Assembly: GCA_947179485.1 (NCBI GenBank)
Contig: CAMXBY010000004.1
Location: forward strand, 124,001 to 188,000
DNA from: Allacma fusca
Lineage: Eukaryota > Arthropoda > Collembola > Symphypleona > Sminthuridae
Direction of reading: 5' to 3'
DNA length: 64,000 nt
Part shown: positions 39,394 through 54,036 of the stretch, one piece after another
How the letters are laid out: each line of letters begins with the position of its first letter
Numbering within the stretch: the first letter of the stretch is position 1
Notes under the pieces: generated by a model
The model's database searches: none
Seen by the model: only the letters and a program-made list of their open reading frames with translations
What the model was told of the DNA's origin: nothing
Translations under genes and position numbers: made by a program

Positions 39394-40860
39394 TAATGTT
39401 CATACAAACCACAAACTTCATGCCATCTCCTCTTGGTTCCGGCAGTAGGACATCTGAAAGTTTTTTTTTGAAAGTTTGACACTTTACTCACTTAAATGTT
39501 TGCTGTAAAATCCCATAAGAAAAATTAACTTTGGGTTTGTTTTTTTTCAAAGCGGACAGTGACGAAAGTCACTTTTTTAACAATATTTTCGTATAAGTAC
39601 TTCAATGCAGAGCGATGTGAACAAAATTGTACACCAAATTTTTTTTTGTAAAAACGAGTTTGAAGGTCAAAAAACCGAAAAAACCCGAAAACTAAAGTAA
39701 TTTTTTACACCCATAATTTAATATTCAAAGACAAACTGCCTATCTTAAATTTTTTGTCGCAAAGGAAGGTCACCTCACGATTTTTTTCAGGATCAAGGCA
39801 TTAATATTTCGGTTTTTTCAGAAAAATTACAATGTAAATTTGTTCACATTCAAGATTTTTTTTCACTGCGGGCCCACTCTAATGTGATCATTTTTAGAAG
39901 CTTAAACGACGAGACTGCATTGGTACCACAATTTAAAATTTAAAAATGTGTCACATTAGAGTGGGCCCGTCTTCAAAATCGAGAAAAACCGAAACGGGTA
40001 ATTCATATACATATACACATAAGGGGCCATGCAAGTGTATTTATACGTACACACGCAGGATTGTCTTGTGGAGGTGAGAGGCGCGCTGTCGTGCAGCGTA
40101 ACGAGTATGCAGCCCTTACATGTACACAAACAACCGCATGACGCAGCTCCGCGTTCGTTCTTCCGTCACACAAAATAGTCCCACTTATTTCTTGTAATAT
40201 TTTTTATATGATTGGTCCTACACCAATCAAAATTGGTGTGAGGGTTGACCACGATATTTGAAATATATGTATGTACATTACATGTACTTTATATTAAAAA
40301 AATATTCAACCTTGCACTGTCCGCTTTGAAAAAAACAAACCCCTTTAGCAACTCGAGCAAAATCCAAACCAATGTTGAGACATATGTAGCACCATACATA
40401 TATATGTGCAATCAGCAGCACGTGCTCTGGAGATGTAAAATCCCTGCAATAAGATCTCCCGTAAGAATCCTTAATCCCCGTAAGAAAGAAAAACGTCGTT
40501 TTTCAGTCCTGGAGTGATGAAGATTTTTAGGTCACCGGAGAACATTGAAGGTAGTAAAGGTGGATCATAATCGCTCGTGCTGCTTCTGATTGCACATATT
40601 TCACATATAGTTAATTATGTATAGTGCTATGTCTTGACATTGGTTTGGATTTTGCTCGAGTTGCTCAAATTGATTTCTCTTGATTTAATTGATTGATTTA
40701 ACTGCAAAAATTCAAGTCAGTAAGGATCTCCCTATCAAACTTTCAGATGTCCTACTGTCGGAACCAAGAGGAGATGGCATGAAGTTTGTGGTTTGTATGA
40801 ACATTATTAGTAGTGTCTACAATTCCACCAAGTTTCATTTAGTTCTCATTTTACAACGGA
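39385..40860. mobile_element. Same inverted-repeat element in the right arm, truncated at its inner end
   Basis: Mirror of 19,606-21,085. The outer terminal repeat (about 40,733-40,860) is complete. The inner one (39,385-39,470) lacks its last 40 or so bases, because the arm ends there. Confidence 0.75.
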
Positions 40861-41224
40861 AGACCTTTCTTGTTAGTGCACACGAACCGCTGTGTTTAAC
40901 TTAAAATACGGATTTACGTATATTGCCTAGCCAAACAAAAATTATGGCAGGTTTGAATTTACATAATGTCCGGTTTTCTTTAACCTTTAACTTGTCGCTC
41001 ATAATGGTGAGCGAAGGTGTGGGTCTACCTTTTAATAATAAGTTTTAAAAAGTATCGTGTGGAAGATATTGTCTTCAGATGGTATATGTCTGTCACGGTA
41101 ATATAGAGGTCATACTTTTAGCTGCCACAAATGTTGTCAAAGATCTCGTCTTCTAATGAATAATAAATTCTATAAATAATATAATTGACATGGTGATATG
41201 TAGATTAAGCATGTAGGCCTCATA

Positions 41225-41645
41225 AATATCGTCGAAGATCTCGTCTTCTTGATGGGATGTTTGACATGGTGATGTATAGATCATGAAATTAGATGGCACT
41301 AATATAGTCGAAGATCTCGTCTTCTTGATGGGATGTTTGACAAGGTGATGTATACATCATGAAATTAGATGGCACTAATATGGTCGAAGATCTCGTCTTG
41401 TCATGGGATGTTTGACATGGTGATGTATAGATTATGAAATTAGATGGCACTAATATGGTCGAAGATCTCGTCTTGTCATGGGATGTTTGACATGGTGATG
41501 TATAGATCATGAAATTAGATGGCACTAATATGGTCTAAGATCTCGTCTTGTGATGGGATGTTTGACATGGTAATACGTAGAACATACTTTGAACTGCCAC
41601 AGATGTCGGACAACTCGTCGTCAATTGGGGTGTTTGACATTGTCA
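41225..41645. repeat. 75-bp tandem repeat array, right copy (about 6 units)
   Basis: Reverse complement of the left array. The landmark GGATGTTTGACATGG recurs near 41,262, 41,335, 41,410, 41,485, 41,560 and, as a variant, 41,632. There is one unit fewer than in the left arm, which accounts for the 74-75 bp jump in the mirror offset. Single-base differences also mark the units, for example AGATTATG at 41,430. Confidence 0.9.
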
Positions 41646-42879
41646 TATGTAAATCATAATTGTAGCACGCACAAATGTTAAGATCATGCTTGCGCATATT
41701 TCAGTTGGATGCGTATACATTTTCTGGTTTTAGGTTAAGTACCAATTTAGAACTTAAAGGAACAGTCATAATTTTGGAGTGTTCTACTGTCCAAGTGATG
41801 CAAACGAATGTAGTGTCTAGATATTCCAGCAGCGTTGACGGAACAAAATTATGTACGTTCTTAAAAATTTCGTAGGCCATCTGGTTTTCGTTCACGGAAA
41901 TTTGACGTTGGAAATTTCACAGGGAATGCATTCGACAAAGTTTCACATCATTTAACTTCACAAGGTTGATAAACACTTATTATGTTTTCTATTGCATTTC
42001 CGCTAGACTCGACAAAATTAAAGACCTATAGCAGCTTCAGGAAAATATGACGCTTCGAAAATTTAAAGAAAAACTTGGAATATTTGGAGTATTTGTACGC
42101 TTGGAAAGCTTACTCTTTCACTCCTGAAGAATCATGAATTGCGTAGACCCCAATAAAGTGACCTTTATATGTATATATCTGTGACCATTACATGCATGCA
42201 AAACAACACTTGCTCTTGTCTGCATAACTGAATTGACATTTTTGAGGCTTCGAAATGGCCAGGAAACTCACCAAAAACTAAATCCGCGTAAGCACTTTGC
42301 TCGATAGCAATGTCGAGGCTATTCATATTCCGAAAATTTATAAGAGCAACGCCAGCACGAATGACTTACATAAAGCGATAATACAATGCTGGAAAGCATC
42401 AAAAACGGTTCGAATGGTTTTGAGAAGCTCCAGCAAAGACTCGGAGGCAGTCTAACGTGAAACAGACTACATTTTTTGTTTCCTACTCTTAACTTTTGAG
42501 ACTGAGACTGTTAAACAATTGCTTTGATTTCTTTTTTCCTATCCAAAATAAAATTATCCCCAATAATACAACTCCTCTACGTGCATATCATGAACCTTTT
42601 ATAGCATCAAACTCTGGCGTTCATATGTTACTGGCCATTATGTACTATGTAAAAAATTGAATGGGCTCAAACTAGGAATACAGAAATTTGCACAAACAGG
42701 AATACATTCGATTTTTATCAAAATTCGCTTGCAAATAAAGTTTAGATTCAACTGTTGCAGCTTGCAGCACGCCAGAATTTATTATGTTTATGCTTTGTTT
42801 ATCCTTTTCTTCCCGCCTAAATATTTTTGGTAGCCGTTTAAAATTGTTTGGCATGTTTTCTGCTTCTTTTATTTTTTAG

Positions 42880-45458
42880 ATACACCCCCGATGCCTTCTG
42901 GTCCGAGGTGTTTGGCGTTAATGGTTCAAAATGTTGGAGTTGGGAAGATGTAGCCCTATCTGCTTTAGAATGTATTACTATTCCAAAGCTTTCAAAAGAC
43001 GATCTTGGCAATCAAGTCTTCATGGACTTTGAAACAGTTAGATCAGTGGCCTTTGATAAGGTTCGAACAAAATTCTTTCAATATCCCGCCGTGTTGTTGG
43101 ATTTGAAAACGTTTAATTTCGTGGCCTCTAAACACAATTTCGAGCTCAATTCAGTGTTCAAGGAAATGAGGGAATATAGATGGAAGGCATTCGATTTGCC
43201 CAAGGTTAAAAACGAGTCAGAGATGGCCATTTTCTTTGATACTTCAGATTTACTCCTTTCTGCAGAGACTGATGGTAACGTCATGTTTTCGCCATGTTGA
43301 TTTTATATTTGATGTGCATTATGTCGTAGTAGTTTCTAATCCTGCTGTAAATTGTATTAGTCGACAAAATGAAACAAAAACAATGTAACGTACAGTACAT
43401 TATTGATTTCACACATACACTAGCTGACACTAGTGTTGTATTAATGTAAGTATTTCACAGGGACCAATAGGAGTACAACAACAGGTACCATTTGATGTTG
43501 TAGAGCTCAAGCTTTGCATACTCGCTTTGTAAATCAGTTACTACTGGTTATTTACATTTTTGTTTCAGTTTTTTCGATTGAGAAAGATATCAGCACACGA
43601 AAGGAATTAAAATTCCATGCGGATGGAAAAACGATTGGACATCTCGAAAATCTTATCGTGGGATGTGCAGGGGGTGTCATGAAGGCTGCTCCAGTTCATG
43701 AAATTTCTTATTCGCCGTTCCTGGATGCTTGCTATATTCCTGAGATTAACCCCCATTATCTGGATAACCCCATAAAGTGGTTATCCGGACAGGGTACAAA
43801 CGGTGTGACATCACCTTGCCTTGTAACGCTTGGCGGGCAAATGTTCACACCTTTCTGCTACAATGAGCAGAGTAAGTGACCAAAAGAAAAACGTACAATA
43901 TACTGATTTAATTTTTATGTTGCTTTTAATTTTATGTATCAGGACTTGGTGAGCTGGACATTGTCACCTACAATTGGAGGAATAGAAATCCAAACTGGAT
44001 ACAGAAAATTGTGGTTGTAGTGCCGCCAGCTGCAAAAGATCAGTTGTCGATGGATCTACTCCGACAGCGGATCTATCAGTTTGAGAAGCAACAGTTACGA
44101 GCTGTTCGTGACAAAGATTGTCCATATTATCTGGAAACTCATCGATATTTTTTCACTCTGAAGACGTTATTCCAATTGAAAATTGGATTTTTTATTGCTC
44201 CGATGAATATTGGCGATGATATCATCATTCAGCCGGGATGTGCGAGATTCACATTCTCTTGCACAGTCAACCAAAGTATTGGAACTTGCTACTATTCCAA
44301 GGTAAACTGTGTATTATCAAACAATAGAATAGAATGCTATGTTTATTAAAAAATATTAAATATGTGATTGTTTTTTCTTTTAGAGTTACGACACAATCCT
44401 AACTCAATTAGAGGACTGTAATCAAATGGGGAGATTGTGTAATTCGTTGCACGGTAATATAATCCGTTACAACGTCTTCGAATTCACCCTGGCAATAACC
44501 CGTCGTTCTAAACATGATAAATTGGATCAATATCAATCGCCTGGAACTAAAAGTGTATCAGAGTCAGAAAGCGTAGCACCATCCGAGCAGGCTTCTGATA
44601 TTGAAGATGATCCCGGTACAGCAACAAATGAGACATCAGTTACGTGTTCGGATGAGGGTTCGATTGTAGTCAATCTGGAAGATGGTCAATCTTCCTATCA
44701 TAACGTAGTGCCAATTGAGGAAGACTTGGAAAAAGATTTGACGCAAGAGCCCATATTTGAGGGATCAGCCACATCAATAGTATCCTCGAAAAAATCGACT
44801 TTGGAGATTACCGAAACACGTTACAGTGATGGAACTCAGGTGGTTACAAAACGTTCTGAAGAAGAGAATCTAATTTTTGGAGCAAACGTTCAAGCAGAAC
44901 AAGTGCCCGTGAAGAAGAGACGGAAGAAGGCCAAAACCAACAAGTTAAAATCCAAGATGCAAAAAACCAAAGAGAAGAAGAACAGGAAGAAAAAGAAGAT
45001 GGAGCAATCCCTAGCTCTCGCAATCCAGTCTTCAGACCAGGTAGCTTCAGCAAGAAGCCTGCCGACTTATACCTCAAACTGGAGTCCGTGGTCAACTCTC
45101 GAAACAACCTTGGATTTTTCAAATATAAATCCATTTGATACGACATATTGCAACCCAGTAAATATTTATGATTTGTATATAATAAATAAGTATATTTTTA
45201 AACCATTGATGCCAACAATATTTCGTTGACTAAAAATTTAATATTGTACTACGTTTTTAGCATCGGCCGTTGTTTCAAGTCCCATACCGTTATCCCACTC
45301 CACAAGAGCCCTGGATAACACCGAGAATGATCACTCAGAGAGGATTCAGATATCCCATACAGCAAAGTTTTAGGCAGACGGGAAATCCATTTTTGTCTGC
45401 TGGATACGGTGTAAATTATGGTGCAGCTTCTCAGCGTATGTTTGGGCCATATCCATAA
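42880..45458 (+). CDS. Unrecognised Cys-rich protein with acidic then Lys-rich tail, right copy, 5' exon(s) not found
   Basis: Five exons (42880-43274, 43569-43871, 43943-44301, 44384-45157, 45261-45458) join in phase to about 675 codons. The nearest in-frame ATG (42,848) precedes a clear splice acceptor, so the true start exon lies further left and was not found. The first half is folded-looking, with scattered Cys and Trp (CWSWED, GCAGGVMKAAP, CYIPEINP, CPYYLETH, CARFTFSC), which suggests disulfides. From about residue 400 it becomes Ser/Glu/Asp-rich and then strongly basic (KKRRKKAKTNKLKSK), and it ends in a Tyr/Pro/Gly-rich stretch finishing GPYP. No membrane segment stands out. I recognise no family and assign no function. 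Coding constraint is supported by spliced frames kept in both arms. Confidence 0.75.
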
Positions 45459-45533
45459 TGTTCATCTTTCAGTTATTTTTAATGAATATTTGTTATGCTT
45501 TTGTAAAATTAAAGTTTACAAACTAGAGTAATT

Positions 45534-45679
45534 TCTGTAAAGTGAAAGGAGACAAAGAAAATCATTCAAAAATGTCCGTATGCTTTGGATTTCATTACTG
45601 AACTGCCATAAACCAGAATGTTGATTACCTACCTCTATTCTTGATTGACGACTTCTTTTTCTCATTTCACTTTACAGTA
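45534..45679. mobile_element. Small hairpin element (MITE-like), right copy
   Basis: Mirror of 14,713-14,858, with CTGTAAAGTGAAAGGAGAC at the left end and GAGAAA-type inverted sequence at the right end. It falls in the probable 3' untranslated region of the unknown gene. Confidence 0.55.
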
Positions 45680-45984
45680 GTTGGTGTGATTAACATGTTT
45701 TTTATAAACAGATATCAAGTAAGAAAAAGAAGGACAAATGTTTTAGCTTATATTTGTCTTTTTAAGACATTCTTTTTAATACTGAAAATGAAATCATATT
45801 CCACAGCTATTAGAATCTTAAACACGATCCATCATAATCATTTTTTGCAACTGAAACAAACTTTTTTACTCGAATTTATACAGTTAACTTACATTATTTC
45901 CAAGTTCATGTTATAAATGATAAATTACACAATGTACAAAATACCGAATGTTCTCATAATTACAAGAACAGATTTGCTTAGATT

Positions 45985-46314
45985 TTGTATAATACGATTG
46001 TTTTGGCTTTCGTGTTCATAGGTTACAAACTAATTATTACCATACTAGCAAATCAGACAAAGGAGACCACAATCAAGAAAAACGGAGTGGTTGTTTTCGC
46101 TTTCGTTTCAATCAATGGATTACTTCAAACAAGGGTGCAGATTAACTATATCTCTATTCTTGAAAATATGAACTTCATTGTCTCATTTGATTCTATTTCA
46201 AGTATTAGTAAGAATGGGAAAATATGTATTGATTTATTTCAAGTGAACAACAACAGTATTTCCATACATGTACTTAATATCATTGACAAGAATCTCAAAT
46301 ATGTTCAACAATAA
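45985..46314 (+). CDS. Hypothetical 109-residue open frame, right copy (doubtful)
   Basis: Identical protein to the left copy: a hydrophobic N-terminus, then a Ser/Ile/Asn-rich region without cysteine. AATAAA motifs at 46,310-46,320 suggest a transcript end here, possibly of the unknown gene at 42,880-45,458. No homologue is recognised. Confidence 0.2.
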   Translation: MYNTIVLAFVFIGYKLIITILANQTKETTIKKNGVVVFAFVSINGLLQTRVQINYISILENMNFIVSFDSISSISKNGKICIDLFQVNNNSISIHVLNIIDKNLKYVQQ

Positions 46315-46658
46315 AATAAAGTATATTTAAGAACTGCAATGGATTTCATAAAATACGAAGTTTCACGACCGTCGGGAAAGTAGATCATACTATTTTACCG
46401 TATACTGATGCTATCAACGATAATGCATGTTAGTAGCCAGTCCCTTAGTCTGTTAGTTAGTGTCATTAATGCTGCAATCAATGTTAATTCCACACTAATA
46501 ATAAGCTGGTAAATTATATTCTCACAGTGCCCCAGTCAAACCGCTGACAACATCAAGCCAAATGACATAGTAAGCAAAACGTTAAAAGTTCTAGATTTGT
46601 AGACTACCTTATGGAGAATATGGAGCAGAGTGTATGCACTTGTTTGGCTCTTCATATC

Positions 46659-46957
46659 ATCAGTGAAGAGGCAAAATGGTCCAGGTGAATTTTCAATTAT
46701 AAGCAAAATTGTCTACAAGAATTTTCGCCTAAAAGCAAAATGAACTTCGTGCAAGTCACCCTGAAAGCAAAATGGTTTACATTCAGCTTTCACTAAAAGC
46801 AAAATTAACCACGTAAGATGTAAAACGTAAGATGGACTTATACCGTTTTGTTTTTATGTGAAAATAGCATGTAGACCATTTGGTTTTAATTATTCTTGCA
46901 AGCATCTCACTTTACCTTTAGTGAGATTGCATATCGACCCTTTTACCTCTTCACCGT
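46659..46957. mobile_element. Short inverted-repeat element with internal TTTTGCTTTTAG repeats, right copy
   Basis: Mirror of 13,434-13,732, with the same inverted ends and internal repeats. A few bases differ, for example TTTGGTTTTAA in place of TTTTGCTTTTAA near 46,880. Confidence 0.5.
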
Positions 46958-48141
46958 CGTTATGCAGTACTTGTAATCTTTGGCAAAGGCGTATTGAAAA
47001 ACAGAGATTTATACAAGATATTTATAAAAAATCCCCACAAAAATGGGTGCATGGAACCTTGGATTGATTCAACTAATCTTAGGAAATAGATTATGAGTTC
47101 GTGCACTTCTTTTTTGACCTAATTCCTTATTTTTATTGGACATCAGATCAAGTACAGTATTAACAACGCAAGATTGTCAAATCTAGCTTTCTTTCTTCAT
47201 AAGCCAATTAATATTGTTCTTATTTCACGAGAAAAATTCACGGAGCTTACGCAATTTGATCATGTTTCTGGGGAGTGGCAATTAAATACGCAGACTTAGG
47301 GTAGGAATATCACAAAATTAATAGAATGGAAATCAATGGAAAGACGTCAAGCGATATGGTCTAGTGTACGCTGAAGTTACCCTTTGAGAGATTCAAAAGG
47401 AAAGAATGAGATCTTGCCAGAAGAATCGGGATGGAAGCAGCATGTTTAGACAAATTGAGAGTGTAAAAAACCTTAACTGATGTTTTGTCTGCGTAAGCTT
47501 TTGAGCGAGGGCAGAGATGAATTTCGGTAGTGAGGGTAGGAGCAAAGAAAAAACGGGAGTTCTCAGGTTTCCAAGCCGTCACAAGTAATTTAAATTGTGA
47601 ACGTGCATAAGTCCTCGTCGGTTATTTATGCGTGTGACATTACACACGAGAGCCAAAATACCAAGCGACCAAGCTGAGTCATGCATTTCCAACAACTTTG
47701 TGGCAAATACGAGTGATTACATTTGGATATTAGTCTACATACAAATACTTTTATTGAAGAGTACAATTCAAATTATTGGGCCAAGCTCTTGTCAACGCTA
47801 AATATAAAAATAAAACGATTTCGCAGATAAATTTCTCTCTCCCCACTCATCTTTAATTCTCTCGTCCGTATGCAAACTGATGATTTTTTTTTCTTACATT
47901 TCCCTTTTTTCATCCTTCGTTCACTGCAATTCTCATTTCCTGAGGTCCTGCACTGCACAAAGATTAGTTGGGGCAATAGGGCCTGTCTTTTAGTTCTTAT
48001 CTCAGTCTCAGCGTTGACAGTCCGTTGGATCTTGGGAGGGAAGATTTTTCCTGTCTATGTGGGTCAACAGTGTCAAGTTTGGCAGATAATTTTTTTTTGA
48101 GTGCATTTATTTCAATTGGCATTTCAGAATCAAGGGAGAAA

Positions 48142-50402
<2,261 letters not shown>

Positions 50403-51387
50403 GAAAATAATTTTATACGGGCATATCCTACAAGTAGAAAAGATGTTACACCTATTTTGTACAGGACAATATCAGCTTATAATACTGAATAGATAAATAA
50501 TCATATGTATTTTCCGTTAAAGAAATTAGCAAATTTTTGAAAATCCAACATTACAATTTATAGAGCTTTTTTAAAAGTATAGTATTTTTAAAATCATATT
50601 TGACAAATAGATAATGCTTAACATTTGTATAACATTTAACAGTATTGCTATAATAGAAGCAAGTCCAGTCATGTCACAGCTATAATTTATTTTCTACAAA
50701 ACTTGGCATTAGCAGGATTTTGGGCTTCGATTAAAAAACTGTTTTGCAGAAACTTGTAGTTTCGGAGCTTTGCCAAGTATAAGGTGACCTATGTAAAGTA
50801 TTGCCTTGCTCATTGTCAGAAGTGCACATCATGGTAACAATAAATATATTAAAATTATCATTTTGCCATATTTTAACCTAACCTAATTAAGATAGATGGT
50901 GTACTTTTTTATGCAAGACGCAAGTGCCCGTGAAATACGATGTTACAATACATAAGAGACCTTTCACCTAGCCATAGCTCCAAAATAATAATTTTTGTAG
51001 CAAAATTCTTTCAGTTTTACAATCTAGGTGCCGAATTTATCTTGCACACGAATTACAATAAAAACAAAGCGTAACTATATTGTAAACTAGAATTATGTAT
51101 GTACATCCTATATCGGATTTACTATTATTTCATAAAAAATAAAACAGATATGCTTACGAAATTTTATTGAATGATTCGCCGGAATCATAATCTGATGCAA
51201 AGAATTTTGATACTATATTCGGTTCCAATAAACAAAACATTTTTATTAATAAACGAAAATGTCAATAAAAACACATACAGGGCATTTAAATACATTTTTA
51301 CTTATTTTTACACATGATACATATGTATCTCATACGGTACTAAAAAGTACGCAACAATCATTCATTTTCACTCTGGTATGTAATTAA

Positions 51388-53164
51388 TCATTTCAAAAGA
51401 AAGCTGTAGAATTTTCGGTTGCTGTCATTTTCAGGCAAGGTTGAAACCCATTTTCGCAAGGTTGTAATAATAACCGCCACAATGATGATTATGGCTCCAA
51501 TAATACTACACAATAAGGTAAAACACTTACAAACACTTTGTCTTTATGCTTTAAGTAAAAAGTTATGCGATGTCTGCCAGCAAAATTTAGTAGACTGTCA
51601 GAATTAAATTTGAAAGCAAAAATAGAAAACTTACCTGTAAACATCTGGGATAATCTCAAGGAACAAGTACTGCCAAATGAATGCAAAAACAACGCTACTA
51701 GTTTTTACCAAGGACACTGGTCCCGCTTGTTCATACTTGAGTGCGACTATTGTAGAAGTTTGCGTTACGAAAACGAAACTTGAGGAAGCATTGAAAAGAA
51801 ACTCAGTTAAATGGTAATGGTAAAACGCTACTGTTTTAAGGTTTTCTCATTTGATAAATTGTGTACTCATAAAATCACTTACATGGCTAATAAAATAGCA
51901 ATGAGCAGATGAGCTTCATTTTTAGGCAGCTGAAATGTTTTCAAAGCCAGGGAAGCTGACAAACTAACGACGATCGAAAATAAGCCAAAGGTAAAAGCAG
52001 TGATAGTGAAGTGAAGATGTTTCAATTTTCTTGTAAAAATAATTGAGATAACTGACATTCCTGTGCTAGCAAGAGCCAGAGCACATCCTATCTAGAAAAA
52101 CGTACAATTATCTAATTACTTGTATGCCAAATTTAGATTACATTATATTAATATTAAAAATTATTCTATATGGATTACCAAGAGATCTGTCTCAAAACTT
52201 TCCTGGCCTGTTAACATGGGAGGCTTGGCGACAATGCACATTCCTATTTAAAAAATTGGAGCGCACATGAAAAATGTAGAAAATATTTTATTGATTTTTA
52301 GTTTTGTTGTTTAAAAAATTTAGGGTACCAATGATAGTTAGGAAGCAGTTCACAACTGGTATAAGTCCACATTTTTCTCCGAGTAAGAAATAAGCTACTA
52401 TCGATACAAACACGGGTTGACTGGATCCAATTACCTATTCAATTACAGAATCTTGTAAAATTCGTAGCCTATTGGGCTTCTAAAATTTCATAAATATCAT
52501 TTCGAGGGAGGGTACAAAGTCTTGCCATTTGATCCGCCAGAGATATGTACTGCAATGAGTAAAACTGGATAATGAGAGAGCTCAAAGCTGCAGTGGATCT
52601 TAACTGAAAAAGAAAATCAAAATATAATTATTAAATCTGAAGACATAATGTTCAAAGTTTGTGTAATTTAAAATTCATTACCAATAGAAATAAGATATTT
52701 TTGCGATTGTCCTCTTGACAAGGCGGATAAATTGTATCAAATACAGGTTGCTTGTGTAAATAGCGACTACATAACATCATCGGGATCGCTGGAAGTACTA
52801 GTCCTTGAAATCTCCATACACTTTTGGTAAAAGGGTCATACTCTTTCAAATATTTTATGATTAGGGATGATGCAGAGAATCCCATACATGACAATAGTGC
52901 CAAAGCTATCCCAGTGAAACGATGACGCTTTGAACTGGATTTTTCCTTCGTTTCGATAATAATGTTTTCACTGTTTAATGATTTATTAGTTTTTTTGTAT
53001 GTATTTACTTCCTGCTGAATGACAATTTTAGGTAACTCATGAGTCAATGACCAGTTAATTTCTGTACTATTGCTGTCGTCCCTATTTATCTGAGTATTAT
53101 CAAGTTTGGAGTTTGCTACCAAAAAAGGATCCACCTCAGTTTGATTGTATTGAGAAGAGCTCAT
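51388..53164 (-). CDS. SLC35G-like multi-pass membrane protein (EamA/DMT superfamily), right copy
   Basis: Seven exons join in phase to about 400 codons, close to SLC35G proteins. After a polar N-terminus of about 90 residues come hydrophobic helices; the first begins GIALALLSCMGFSASSLIIK. The stretch SLADQM-VIGSSQPVF aligns with the family pattern LADA..I.FSSPVF, followed by a GEK motif (FLLGEKCG). A late EamA-type segment (YEQAGPVSLVKTSSVVFAFI) and a basic C-terminus follow. The intron after LADQM uses GC rather than GT (ATG|gcaaga), which is the only join that keeps both frame and alignment. Family members are putative nucleotide-sugar or organic-solute transporters of internal membranes; the substrate cannot be read from sequence. 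The gene lies tail-to-tail with the lysyl oxidase-like gene. Confidence 0.85.
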
Positions 53165-54036
53165 TTTGGAGATTTTAATTTTTTTATGTAAAAACTTGAA
53201 TATAGTCTAAACTCGGGTTTAAAAAAGTATCACAGAGTTAATCCTATAGTGCTCAATAGCATTTTACTACTATTTATTTGATAAAGGCCAGATGTAATGA
53301 GCAGTTACGAGGAAACTACAATGTTTCTAGTTCATGATTAATTACGCTGACATAGAAAATTTTGTTATCTCCATTAGGGGGATAAGAATGAGGAAGATTT
53401 GTAATTTAAATCTACTGGTACTGAACTAAATTGTTTTGAAGAGTATGTGTGCTAGGGCACGTTGACAAGCAATAAGCACGTTTATATTCATAGTTTCGTG
53501 CTGGTATTAAATACTCGTTCTTGACCCTGGTGTCAGTCATGATAAAAGTATTAAAAATTTAGAATAACATGATAAAATGTATTGTGGCAAGGGAGATAAT
53601 TTTATTATTACTACACTGATTATAGGCAGATTAGGCTACGAAGTAGTAACAGGAATACTGTATACTCTTGTATATTGGAACTAATTAGGTAATTGCTACG
53701 GGAGATCTTATAGGAAGATAATCCAATGCATGGAACGTGCTAAGTCGTAAAAATGGGTTTTTGAAATATTTTAATAATTTTTTCAATTTATTCCCCATTT
53801 GCTTTGGAGAGCCTATATACATCTACGCAATTTGCAGAACTTTATATGTGACAAAGGAAAACGGAAACTTTTTGCAAATAAATGGCTGGAAATATCATTG
53901 AAAGCTTGCTCATGTATGGCTACCTTGAACTGATAATGAATTTCATATTTTATGAATTTTTAGACAGGCTTTAACCCAAAACTTTAGCCTCAGATCCATG
54001 AAAGAATCCGAATAAGATTTGGCGAGTCCGTACTTC

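Noticed and set aside
42848-42879. ATG at 42,848 as start of the unknown gene
   Set aside because: It lies in a pyrimidine-rich intron end just before an AG acceptor (attttttag). The exon begins at 42,880 in the middle of a codon.
48025-48141. Upstream ATG (MDLGRED...) as start of the lysyl oxidase-like protein
   Set aside because: It precedes a splice acceptor (ggcatttcag). The internal Met (MRFKC) opens a proper signal peptide, while the upstream extension has no targeting feature.
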